From Pomphorhynchus laevis (Eukaryota; Acanthocephala; Palaeacanthocephala; Echinorhynchida; Pomphorhynchidae): a DNA stretch of 64,000 nt. The translations under genes and the position numbers were made by a program. Every line of letters begins with the position of its first letter. The first letter of the stretch is position 1. The notes beneath the pieces are model-generated. The model was not told where the DNA came from and did not search any database. It saw nothing but the letters and a program-made list of their open reading frames with translations. Shown here one piece after another: positions 21,053 through 31,559 of this stretch. Location of the stretch: assembly GCA_012934845.2 (NCBI GenBank), contig WNNJ02002511.1, forward strand, positions 62,001 to 126,000, written 5' to 3'.

Positions 21053-22297
21053 CTGAATATTCTTCAATGGAATTCGGGAAGTGCTTCTGCCCTTAGGCTT
21101 CTATCTGGTAGAGACGCAGATGTTATAGTCCTTCAGGAGACGCGGTCTATCCGTCTCCCCCAGGACATTACTCGATTTATCCCTAAGCACATTTATACCC
21201 ACTATACTCCGTATATAACCCCGCCTCACTCCTCTTCATCTCAAGGACTCTTGACCTTAGTTAAATGCTCTTTAAGGTCTTCCCTCATTCTAAACTTCTC
21301 GTGTCCAGCCCTGTCTTGTTTGGTAGTTTCACTCGTCAAGAACGGTAAACGCCTCAGTCTAGCCAACGTCTATATTCGTCCAGGAGAGATTCATAAAAAC
21401 CGTGACCTTCTGGATGGGATAATTGATGGCGGCTACGACATGGTACTAAGTGACTTCAACGAGAGAACTGGTCGTTGGATTAATGCAGCACTCCGCAGAG
21501 CGAGGAACGGTTATCTTATTCATAAACCACCGTACCCCACCTTTCATTGCACATCAACAAATTCTCTCCTCGACTTACTATTGCTCCACGAGAAGTGGTT
21601 GCTTAAACCCTTCTGCACGGAGCAATCGCGGCAACATCTGTCCACCTCTCATGACCTGATTCGTTGGCGGATAGAGGAGGATTCGCTACTTCGGAGAAGA
21701 TTCCACTTTGACCCCATCAGAGTGGCTTTCTTCCAGGCAGCTATCCAACGCTTCCCCCGAATTGGCAATGAGAGTTTAACCAAATTTAATTCCTATCTCT
21801 CTTCGCAAGCCACCGCGATTTTATCGACTACCTATAAAGGTCGCATTTTTAGTCCCACTCCGACAAAACTCAAGGCTCTAGCTAAACTATTGCATCTCCC
21901 TGATCTCTCTTCTTCTGTCAGACAAACACTTTCGACTGAATACTGGCGGACCAGATACCGGTTCCAGCTGAGTAAGTATAGGACGAGTATCGCTCGTCTT
22001 AACCCTTCTCAGTCTTCCTTTTGGAAAATTTTCAAGAAGGAGAAGTTTGTTTGTTGGAGGGATAGGGCTGCCGGGTGGATCGGAAGTATAGGCAATGGAA
22101 AAGTTTTGGAGGAGTCACTATCCCTACACAATTATGGAGCCACTCAATCACCGCAACCAATCCCGCCTTGGGGAGACTTCAGGAGTAGAGATATATCTGT
22201 TCCAGATATTCTTAATGCCTGGGGACCTCTTCCGGGCACCTCCAAAACCGTCGCTCCACTCTCTTCACGTGTCTGTCAGCTTTTGACAGCCGATTAA
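21053..22297 (+). pseudogene. E LINE ORF2, endonuclease and linker
   Basis: The frame opens after a stop at 21050 with LNILQWNSGSASALRLLSGR (CTG where other elements have ATG). EN motifs follow: DADVIVLQETRS, LANVYIRPGEIHKNRDL, YDMVLSDFNERTGRW and STSHDLIRWRIEEDS. The linker reaches PSQSSFWKIFKKEK, after which the frame shifts near 22090. The protein is a Jockey/I-type AP endonuclease joined to RT. Confidence 0.75.
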
Positions 22298-22306
22298 AGA
22301 AGGGAG

Positions 22307-23276
22307 GTGGCCGTCACAATGCTTTTAGCCACCCCATCCGATGTGGCCGGTATCAATATTAGTCGAAGAATTTTTTTACCTAAAAAATATCCGGTCTCAT
22401 GTCCTAAAGACCTGCGGCCCATTTTGATTCAAAATTCCCTCGTATCGATCTACGAAAAAGCGCTTGCGCATAGAAATCGCGATCATTTAAGTAGGCGAAA
22501 TTTAATCCCACCTGGTTTCTATGGGTTCGTCAAAGGTCGCTCGGTCCATTCAGCAGTAGGTGAAGTGCATCAGTTTTGTCGGGAGAATAGCCATTAACTT
22601 GTTGTGGCTGTTTTCCTTGACTTTTCTGCTGCATTTGACCGCATCTCCATTCCTTTTGTTATCTCTTATCTCTGGTCCCTCCGGTTGCCTGCGAGAATTG
22701 TTAACAAGGGTGGAGATACTGCTGTACACCAAGCGATTTTACTATGATGATGACCCTGATGCGCGTCAGTTCTACCCTATTACGGGTGTGCCTCAAGGTT
22801 CCCCTCTTTCTCCTATCTTGTATCTTGCTGCTTCCATAAATCTCTTCAAAATATTTAAACAACGCGATCAACGTCTAGTGGTGTACGCTGATGACACCAC
22901 AGCCCTGTTTTCTGGACGCAGGTGTAAGGACGTAGTCTCTAACATCAGCCATTTCTTTTTAAGATTAAAAGACCAGTTGCCCAGGTCCAATCTTGTTTTA
23001 AACTCCGTCAAATCGCAGGTGGTTATCTTTCATGGCTCACCTGCGATTAAGCAAAAGCTTAAGAGACTAGCACTCTCTGCTCTAGCCTCCTTATTTGCCT
23101 CTGAACCACTTCCTATCTTCACAAGTCGAGTAAAATACCTGGGGTTCACCGTTTCGGTGAACTGGTCGGCGAAAGCCGACCTGGATAGACTAAAACGTAT
23201 CCTGAAGAGAGCTAGTTGGGCTCTGAAACGGGCCCAGCATCTGTCGTTGAATGGGAAAACTCAGGTGCGCCTATAG
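22307..23276 (+). pseudogene. E LINE reverse transcriptase
   Basis: Two frames. 22307-22597 has CPKDLRPILIQNSLVSIYEK and PPGFYGFVKGRSVHSAV. A short stretch near 22610 reads AVFLDFSAAFDRISI. 22560-23276 has TGVPQGSPLSPILYLAASIN and LVVYADDTTALFSGRR (catalytic YADD), then YLGFTVSVNWSAKADL. One frame change lies near 22595 and another near 22740. The frame stops at 23276, but homologous-looking coding sequence seems to go on for another 200 bases. Confidence 0.8.
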
Positions 23277-23769
23277 GGCACCTGTGCTATCTCGGGATTA
23301 GTCTTCTTCTCTAGAGGACGTCCCCCAGAGAAAAGACTAAGGTTTCTTAAGCTCCTCGTCTCCCGCTTACCCAACATTGTTCGCGCCGACTGGACTCTTC
23401 GGGGGGGGGTGAAAGACCCCGGGTGGTTTAGTCGGAAAGCAACGTGCTGGATCGGTTGGAGGGCTCAGATCCCTTTGGATTTGGGGTCCGCCATGAATGG
23501 TTGAAGAAGATATAAGAGGTTAAACAATGAACTTCGGGCCAAAGTCCGTTGAAAGTTTTGGTGACTTTATTTATTACTTATCTGACTCTATTGTCTCTTT
23601 TAAATTACAGCTTGTATTTTCTTTAATAAAATCTTTATTATTATTAAAATATGACGTGCTATCAAGAATAACAACGACGTACACGTCATACAAATGAACA
23701 TATTGAATTTGCAGCAGTGAACATGTGTAATGAATCTGATCATAAACCCAGAAAAATAAGCACATTGGA

Positions 23770-24460
23770 CACGGGCGACGGACTACCAGTTACTGAGTCA
23801 ATTGAAAGCAAATAAAACTGGTCACATTTTACAAAGACCTGGGTGTAATACTAATAAACGACTTAAAACGAATACAAACTCCACTACAGTCAAAACCAAG
23901 TGCTTACAAATTCTTACTATGCTTCGCAGGTCTATTCGACGAGTCAACATTCCGTCATTTAAGCAACTTTATGAATCGGGGATAATAAGTCACGTGTTAG
24001 ATGTATCACATGCAATGCATTCTTAGACACACGAGGAGCTATCAAATAATGAAAAGATTATAGGCAGAGCAACGCACTTGGTACCCTCACAAAACGAGTA
24101 CCTTCGAACCAAGAATTTCCTTGCTAGTTGTTACATCAATAGAAAATGTTATGAAATTATCTGAATATAGGATGGTATGAAATATCGTAAGTCGTCTTGA
24201 TCATCCTCTGAAAGGAATTTACACTTAGTAGTCAATTTTTTCATATCATGAGAACAGGCACGTCATCAGTGTCTGCAGAGGCTTACCAGATAGAATACGA
24301 ACGCTATGGAACAGACTCGAAATCTGTTGTAATAATAAGTACCCAACCGATGGGCTTCGGTTTATATTAGGCAATTTTCTGAACCTTATTAATTTTACAG
24401 TCATTTCTACGGATATACACGTTATTTCTGGCACATGATATTTGTAAATTATACTCAATT
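23770..24460 (+). mobile_element. D-family LINE, RT thumb and 3' fragment
   Basis: The plus strand reads KDLGVILINDLKRIQTPLQS and SAYKFLLCFAGLFDESTF near 23.85 kb, then RGLPDRIRTLWNRLE near 24.28 kb, in broken frames. These match D thumb and C-terminal segments. The fragment is old and 5' truncated. Confidence 0.6.
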
Positions 24461-24544
24461 CCCTTCATTAACCAGTTTTGTGTTATTTTTTTAACAAAGT
24501 TTACACCTTCCACTGTAATTATAAATAATAGTTTACTTTTTAAT

Positions 24545-27165
24545 AATACAATACAATAATTTATTTAACGTGGCAAATGCATGAAAATGCACGATACATG
24601 ACCACTAACAAACAAAAAAAGAACATCAAAAGTCACAGATAATTAGTTAATTGTTGAAATGGAATTGAATTTGGCGTTTGAAGTACGGCATAGATGTTGA
24701 TTGGCTGATATGAATAGGCAGTTGTTTCCACAAGAAAAGAGGAAGAAATGTAGAATTTAATGATACGGAAGGTGGTTCGAAGCCGAGGCGTCGAGGTAGG
24801 ATCCACATAATTTTGGATTTATCAGGATTCAGAGAAAGGCGAAGGGAAGAAAGATGATTGGAAATTGAGACAAGACATTCGGAAGTGGAAACACTAAGAT
24901 CGTGAATACGATAAACAGGTGCATGAGCATAGATGTGAATGTCATCAGCATATTGCATAACATGGAAGTTAAATTTATGATAAATCGAAGACAAATCACC
25001 AAGAAGAAGAGAGAAAAGTATAGGGCCTAATACGGAGCCTTGTGGAACACCGGACGGAATGGACGAAGGATGGGAGAAAGAAGAGTTAGAATATACGCGA
25101 AATGTACGGTTTGATAGATATGAAGAAAACCATGATACAGTGGGTAAAGAGAAGCCATAATCATGACGAAGGCGATGGAGAAGAATCGAGTGATCGACGA
25201 TGTCAAAAGCAGACGATAGATCAAGAGAAACTATGACACTACATAATTTATGATCGCGCGAGATGAGTAAGTCGTTATAAACTTTAAGACATGCAATTTC
25301 GGTAGAGTAATTAGAGCGAAAAGCGGCTTGGAAGGGAGGAAATAAGTTAGAGGAATAGAGATATGTATTAACTTGCTTAAGAACGAGACGCTCAAGGAGT
25401 TTAGAGAGGGTTGGGAGAAGTGAAATAGGACGGTACGAAGATGGTAGTGAGGAGTCGAGAGATTGCTTTTTGATGAGAGGACGAACAGTGGCGCATTTCC
25501 AGATGGAAGGAAATGTACGGCTACGAATGGACGAGCTGAACAATGTGGTTAGGAAGGGTAAGATAACGGAGCAGATATTTTTAAGCAAGTGAGTGGGAAT
25601 TGGGTCAGAAGGAGAGGTTTTATTAGGTAATGACAGCAGAACCGAAGAAACTTCATCAGACGAAACGGGAAGAAGGTGGAATAGTTCTGGGAGGGAAGTA
25701 TTTAAAGATAAGAGTGGGTACAAGGGGGCTATGGGTAGTAGGAAAAGTAAATTAGATAGTTTAGGTTGTAGATAAGAAGAAAATTTATCAGGATTTATAT
25801 TACAAGGGGTAGATGATCGTGAAAGAATTGAGTTTAAGATTTTCCAATGAGATTTAGAGTTGGAAGATGACTCGAGTTGATTTCGCCAAAAGAGAGTACG
25901 TTTAGTACGTATAAGAATGAGATGTAAACGGCGTTGAGAAAAGTAGGAATCACGAAGATTTGGAGGGAGTGAGTTGGGTGAACGTTTAAGAAAGCATTTA
26001 AACATACGAAAAGAGTGACGGAGTCGACGCTTAGAAAGACTACAGTCAGAATCGAACCAGGGAGCATGGTGCAAGCGCTGGGAACGTCGAAGTCGACTAG
26101 GCAGAAGGTTATTGAGGATCGACGTAAGATCAGAAACAAACAGAATGCAGAGATCATCGGGAAAGAGATAGTTAAGAGGAAGTGAAAAGAGTAAAGAATT
26201 GAGTAAGGCTGTGCAGAGAACACGGATATCGAGAAGCTTCCAGGGTCGACTTGGTGTAGATAAAGGTAAAGGCGGAGAAGGAGGATGGGGACGAGTAAGA
26301 GTAAGAGTGACAAGGACATGATCGGACAAACCAGGATCAGTAATTGACAAGGAGGTATAGTCATTGAAGCAGTTAGGAACAGCAATGATGTCGAGAGCAC
26401 CGCCGAGAATATGAGTTGGGCTTGTTGAAAGTAATTTATAGTTAAAATCAGAAAAAAGATTAGTTAAAGTAATAGAGTCAGAGTCAGCAGGGCGATCAAG
26501 ACGAATGTTAAAGTCACCGAGAACAAAAGAAGGAGTATAAGACAATGAACAGTGAGACATAAGATCTGCAAGGTCGTTAAAGAAGATACGTGAGGGGGCA
26601 ACTGAACCTGGATGGTATACAATCACAAGTTCCAGAGGGAAAGGAGTTGATAATCTGCATATGAGTAATTCGAACGAGGTGTAACGGATGTTAGCATTAA
26701 TTTTACTTAAGGACATTGGGTGACGAGCAATGGCAACTATACCGTCATGGTTAAAAGCAGTAGATGTATGAGAGGCAATTGGACGAGCTGATTCAACTAA
26801 AGAACGACCGGAGCGACATAGACGACGAATAGCAAGATTGTCGGAGTCACAATGCCAGGATTCGGTAATGCAGAGAATATCGATAGATAATTGATCGAAG
26901 ATATCAAGGAGCATATCAGCTTTATGAAGAATGGAGCGAGTGTTGAATAGACTAAGACGAAAAGTATGCTTAGGAGCGAGATCGACTAGCGAAGAAGACA
27001 AGGGGGAGAGATGGGACGCCATCGAATTTTTGGCTTTGTGTGTACAACATGAAAATTTTCATTGATTTGACGTATAGATAAGGATGACTCGCCGTTTGTT
27101 TCACGTCTGTTTCTCAATGCGAGCTAAATTGAGCTGGGCAATATCAGAAGGGGATACTTGCCTAT
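24545..27165 (-). mobile_element. A-family LINE with long open ORF2
   Basis: The 3' tail and hairpin-bearing UTR are at 24545-24640 (AACGTGGCAAATGCATG). ORF2 covers 27022-24647. The last codons of ORF1 are at 27165-27000, overlapping the ORF2 start. The rest of ORF1 is missing (5' truncated at about 27165). Confidence 0.9.
24647..27022 (-). CDS. A LINE ORF2, endonuclease-reverse transcriptase (791 codons open)
   Basis: The best preserved A ORF2. It starts MASHLSPLSSSLVDLAPK. Endonuclease, about residues 20-260: FNTRSILHKADM, ILCITESWHCDS, VLGDFNIRLDRPAD, THILGGALDIIAVPN and GLSDHVLVTL. Linker with APWFDSDCSLSKRRLRH. RT, about 440-720: SSYRPISLLPTLSKLLERL, SLDLSSAFDIVDHS, SGVPQGSVLGPILFSLL and VMQYADDIHIYAHAP. 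Near residue 750 an in-frame deletion of roughly 190 residues joins PPSVSLNST to WKQLPIHISQS, removing the thumb. It is open throughout, so the insertion is recent, but the missing thumb should abolish activity. Confidence 0.92.
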   Translation of the reverse strand: MASHLSPLSSSLVDLAPKHTFRLSLFNTRSILHKADMLLDIFDQLSIDILCITESWHCDSDNLAIRRLCRSGRSLVESARPIASHTSTAFNHDGIVAIARHPMSLSKINANIRYTSFELLICRLSTPFPLELVIVYHPGSVAPSRIFFNDLADLMSHCSLSYTPSFVLGDFNIRLDRPADSDSITLTNLFSDFNYKLLSTSPTHILGGALDIIAVPNCFNDYTSLSITDPGLSDHVLVTLTLTRPHPPSPPLPLSTPSRPWKLLDIRVLCTALLNSLLFSLPLNYLFPDDLCILFVSDLTSILNNLLPSRLRRSQRLHHAPWFDSDCSLSKRRLRHSFRMFKCFLKRSPNSLPPNLRDSYFSQRRLHLILIRTKRTLFWRNQLESSSNSKSHWKILNSILSRSSTPCNINPDKFSSYLQPKLSNLLFLLPIAPLYPLLSLNTSLPELFHLLPVSSDEVSSVLLSLPNKTSPSDPIPTHLLKNICSVILPFLTTLFSSSIRSRTFPSIWKCATVRPLIKKQSLDSSLPSSYRPISLLPTLSKLLERLVLKQVNTYLYSSNLFPPFQAAFRSNYSTEIACLKVYNDLLISRDHKLCSVIVSLDLSSAFDIVDHSILLHRLRHDYGFSLPTVSWFSSYLSNRTFRVYSNSSFSHPSSIPSGVPQGSVLGPILFSLLLGDLSSIYHKFNFHVMQYADDIHIYAHAPVYRIHDLSVSTSECLVSISNHLSSLRLSLNPDKSKIMWILPRRLGFEPPSVSLNSTFLPLFLWKQLPIHISQSTSMPYFKRQIQFHFNN

Positions 27166-27871
27166 TAATAATTCTTACTTAAAATTAAAAAACGATTATT
27201 TCGATTTTTAAAAAGCATTCAACCAGTTCGTAACTGCTTTGTTCGTAGAGGCCCATATCATTGGCGAAAATTCAAAATAAAACTATTTATTTTTTTAAGT
27301 TGATAATGATCCATTATTTATAAAGAATTATAGGAGCTGGATCTAAATTAGGTGTATACTCATTATGAGGGCAATATTATTATGCAGATACTATAAAAAA
27401 TTGTCTTGTAGAGTCACAACTGTCAAACACTTGATGGACACTATCTCAGTATTGACCACTGTAAACGGTGTGCACGCGGAGTGCTTTGTTTGGTAATTTG
27501 TGGTCTTTCCTCATAAAATTCATATTATTGTTATATGATAGATCAATATGGTAGTTCAATAAATGGTAATGTGATATCATCAATAAATAACAGATAAATA
27601 TGTTCATTTTAGCTCGGAATATCGAAATTTTAGGCTAATCGATCCTATAATTAGCGTGTGTACCAAACAAAAACAAGTAGTTAAGAGCACGGATTAATAC
27701 GGCTTTGTATTTATAATCTATTTAGTCTAACAGTTTTAAAAACGATTTTATCAAAAATAAAAAAAATTGAAGGCAATATACACAATTTTGAAGAAAGCCT
27801 GCAACGAGTTTCAACGACAACGAAAACTAACTTCAACGACTACGAAAACGCATTTTCATTGACATCTTATT
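27166..27871. other. AT-rich spacer with a foldback-element end
   Basis: No gene is seen. Positions 27301-27352 (TGATAATGATCCATT, ATTATAGGAGCTGGATC) match one end of the foldback element at 34.45-34.63 kb. The 5' leader of the D element that starts its ORF1 at 27872 probably occupies the right part. Confidence 0.5.
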
Positions 27872-28972
27872 ATGGCAAAAAGAAATATAACTAAAAATGT
27901 CGGCAAGCAACTCAAGTCCGTCAGTAACGAAACTTACATCGAAAAACAAATTGGATGAGACAACAAGGTTCAATGTTTGGACTCACGTTGCTATTCCGTT
28001 CACTCACGGGGACAGAATTTCCTTTGCGGCTTCTGTTGTGCTGCCCTTGCAGGTAAGCTAATTAAGCATGATTACTCAAACTGTGGAAACGTTATGAAGG
28101 CTAACGAAACAGAGTTGTGTTCAATAAATGATATTGATGATATCTCTCAGTCGATTCAGACTGCTTTTATATCTGGGGCCCCAACAAACGACACAATATC
28201 TTCTAAGCAATCGTCGTTATCCGTTTGCATACTAACTCTTTCGCCATCTCGGACTTCAAATAGAAAAGACACAACTCGGGAGAGTTAGTTCCGTCTGCGT
28301 CATTATCAATAACAAGCACTAAGAGATCTTCAACTTCAATAAAACTCGCCAAAGAGAAACGGTTACAGTACCAAGGATCGATGTTTCCTGAATAATTTCG
28401 AAAAACCAAGACGCAAGTTGTAGACAGTACTATGCACAATCCAGGAACAAATCAAGGTGCTACTTCGACAGTGCTTATAAGTACAAATTCGAATCCTACT
28501 GAGAATGGTCAAAGGAGTGATTCTTTTAGCAACAAGGCGTATTTTGATCAGAGCAGAAGTCACATAGATCACAATTATATATTAAATAGGGGCTGTAACA
28601 TACTTCTTTGGGGGTTAAGATGAATCATCAGCCTCTTGTGCACAGGAACAGCCTGACGACGATATTTATGGTTTACGTGTTATTTTCTAATTTGTTGAAA
28701 AAAGGCGAGGAAGCATTGCGTCGTCTATCAGTGCTCAGCTCTATATGTTAGATAAGAAGAACGATAAAATACGATTGCGAAAGGTTGTATTAAGATCGGC
28801 AGAACAAACAAAGTGCCTGTTAAAATGCGGTTATCGACTAAAAGGTAACAAAATACAAATGTTACGTAATCTTAATCTCGAAGAATTGAAGGATATCAAG
28901 GCGAATTTTCATTACAGGTTACAAAACGGTGAATCAGATCTGTGCATTCGAAATTTTCGGGTTGTGAGGTGA
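27872..28972 (+). pseudogene. D LINE ORF1
   Basis: Starts MAKRNITKNVGKQLKSVSN at 27872. After one in-frame stop comes the zinc module VQCLDSRCYSVHSRGQNF, LCGFCCAALAGKL (CX4C ... CX2C). A Ser/Thr-rich linker follows to the stop at 28288. Later frames hold an RRM-like start (GCNILLWGLR, about 28.6 kb) and the ORF1 C-terminal domain at 28745-28972 (LRSAEQTKCLLKCGY; LNLEELKDIKANFHYRLQNG; DLCIRNFRVVR). Several frame changes; not functional. Confidence 0.7.
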
Positions 28973-29034
28973 CGGCTTTCGGTTCGATGGAGATCGATCA
29001 ATTTTTCACTAGACGTGACAACACCAAGATGGGA

Positions 29035-30760
29035 CATCTAAAAAAGATTTATTTTTATTTTCGCAAAACAAAAATCTAAGTCATGTGTCGAGAAGGTGGG
29101 AACGGAGGAGATATTTGAATATGATAAAATAGAGCGCGGCAGACTTCGCGCTGGACCTGACTCCAAGCGAGTGGAACGGCGACGAGGAAATATCGGGGAC
29201 CGTACTTGTTGAAGTAATTGGGAACGTGGAGTAAGAGGGAACAACGGGAACACCGATAAAGAGTTGGGTGAGTGCCGTCTAAAAAAGGAAAGCTGATGAA
29301 CGATGGAGAGCATACAGCGATGATATGGAAAGTGACCAGAAGGCGGAGCTGTATGCGGATGAAGATTGTGGGCTAGGCGAGCTGGACAATATGTGTGGAT
29401 GTGTGGTCGATGCGACGGAGACTTAGGAGCACACGATCGGCGGATTTGATTATGCGTTGTAAGGGTAGGATGATGGATTTTGGAGAATTAGCGGAAAGGC
29501 TGAGGCAGTAATCGATTTTAGGGAAAATAAGCGATGAAAGAAGAGACATACAAGAACGGAAGTTGATAAAGGGGCGGATACGGCGAATGTCACGAAGAAT
29601 TAAGTTAGGCAAGCGGACCTTGTCACGGTCGATGGGTTTAAGGGAAATGGGATTATCGAAACGGAAGCCTAAGAAAGTGAGATTTTGGAAAATGAGGATG
29701 ATTGATGCGGCAAAATATACAGTGGGAGGAGATATGTTTGGTTTACGGGGGAGTATCCACATTATTTTAGACTTGTCGGGGTTTAGAATGAGATGGAGAT
29801 TGGAGAGAAGTTTGTAGATAGAAGAAAAACAGTTGGAGGCAGAAATGCCGATATCGTGTACGCGATGTGCAGGTGCATGAGCATAGATGAGTATGTCATC
29901 GGTGTATTGCATGACGTTAAAAGTGTAAGGTTTGATAAACGGGGAGAGATCGCCAAGCAGAAGAGAGAAAAGCAACGGACTTAGGACTGAACCTTGTGGG
30001 AACCAGCAAAAAATAGGGATTGGAGGGGATGATAATGAATTAGAGCAGACGCGAAAGGAACGGTCGGATAGATATGAGGCAAACCATGCTATGAAGGAGG
30101 AAGAAAATCCGTAGTCATAACGAAATCGAGTAAAGAGAATGGGGTGGTCGACGATATCAAAGGCGGAGACGAAGTCGATAGAGATGAGAACAATATATAG
30201 AGCGTTGTGACGATAAATGAGTAGGTCGTTGGAAACTTTCATGCAAACGATCTCGGAGGAGTGATTAAAGCAGAAAACGGATTGAAAAGGAGGGTACAGT
30301 TTGGATGAAGAGAAATAAACGTTGATCTGTGTTAAGATGATGCGTTTTAAGAGCTAAGAGTGTAGAGAGGAGTGAAATGGGTTGATAGCCAGAAGGAAGG
30401 GTGGGGTCTGGCGATTGTTTGCTAATGAGGGGACGAACGATGGCGGATTTCCAGTGTGAAGGAAAGATACGACTACAGATGGCGAGTTAAACAAGGTGGT
30501 GAGGAAATGGGATATCAATGCGCATATGAATTTAAGTATGAGGATAGGCAGGGGATCGGCAGGTGAGGGTTTGTTATGCAAGGACATGAGGATATAAGAC
30601 TTCTGCAGGCTAGACAGAGAGAAGATTAAAAATTTTAGGATGAGGATGCGAGGCGGGGAAGAGTGCAATGGGATGGAGACAGCGTGTGATAGAGCAACGT
30701 GGATACTTTGGTCTGCGAATAATCTCGGAGGTTGAGATATCAATCACGGTGATATACTTA
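29035..30760 (-). mobile_element. CR1-group LINE, subfamily C copy 2
   Basis: 5'-truncated minus-strand copy holding only RT and a shortened 3' UTR. The main frame, 30242-29373 (289 codons), has SIDFVSAFDIVDHPILFTRF, PQGSVLSPLLFSLLLGDLSP, NVMQYTDDILIYAHAP (YADD changed to YTDD) and MWILPRKPNISPP. The fingers are at 30743-30354. The 3' hairpin region of copy 1 is missing. It lies between D ORF1 and D ORF2 sequences on the opposite strand. Confidence 0.85.
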
Positions 30761-30796
30761 GGTCTGGATAAATTACAAATAATCACGGGGATTCGG

Positions 30797-31275
30797 CTTT
30801 GAGAAGCCTCATCCGTTGTAGCACATACAATAAATATACATGAAAAACATACTATATATAGATTAAAGCAGAAAGAATTCACTATATGATAATTGCATGA
30901 CGTAGCCTTCGCTTTCGAAGTTAATACGATGAAGTGAATTCTTTTTAGTTTAATAGACATCAGCGAGATCATTAATTGATCAATATAATAAACAACAAAG
31001 GAAGTACCGCCGCCTTGGATGCTCTCTTGTTTATTTATTGATTCTCTGAGGATCCAATGCGGCGGTGATTCCTTTGTTGTTTATTATATTGATCAATTAA
31101 TGATACCGCTGATGTTTATTACACTGAAAAGAAATCACTGCATTGTATTGACTTCGACAGCAAAAGCTAAGTCACGCAATTAGCATATAGTGAATTTTTT
31201 CTGCTTTAATCTATATATAACATGGTTTTCATGTGTATTCATTGTATGTGCTGCAACTGATGAGGTTTCTTAAAG
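30797..31275. repeat. foldback element with 224-bp inverted arms
   Basis: The left arm 30797-31020 is the imperfect reverse complement of the right arm 31052-31275, separated by a 31-base loop. For example AACAACAAAGGAAGTACCGC on the left pairs with a GCGGTGATTCCTTTGTTGTT segment on the right. It carries no ORF. It could be a MITE or foldback transposon, or an inverted duplication. No target-site duplication is evident. Confidence 0.85.
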
Positions 31276-31559
31276 CAGAGCAGTGATAAAACATGAAATT
31301 CGCTATATAGAAAGAGGCAGATAAGTGTAATAGACAGTCCTGGTCCTAAATCACACATCTAATATATAAAGCGATTTTTCGCACTACCAATTTATATATA
31401 TGAAAAAGAAGTTGTAATCTCACTATTCATAGAGAATGCACTAATGAATATCTAATGCTTACAGGTTATTCCAATCTCAGAAGCTTACCTGCTCAATTGT
31501 CTGAAGTGCAACATTTATATGTTTTAAAGATTTTGACGTGTTTTGCATTATGAGTAATG
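31276..31559. other. nothing recognised
   Basis: AT-rich spacer between the foldback element and the D ORF2 remains; no gene or repeat identified. Confidence 0.4.

Larger units (their letters stand above)
20709..23575 (+). mobile_element. E-family LINE, remainder
   Basis: Begins with a 52-codon frame (QHLENSKKMILMQIENLIKP ... LCLTDPTE, stop at 20862-20864) that fits the C-terminus of ORF1. ORF2 follows from about 21053 to 23276 and a 3' UTR to about 23575. Together with 15400-16370 it gives a nearly whole E element split by a 4.3-kb insertion. Confidence 0.7.
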
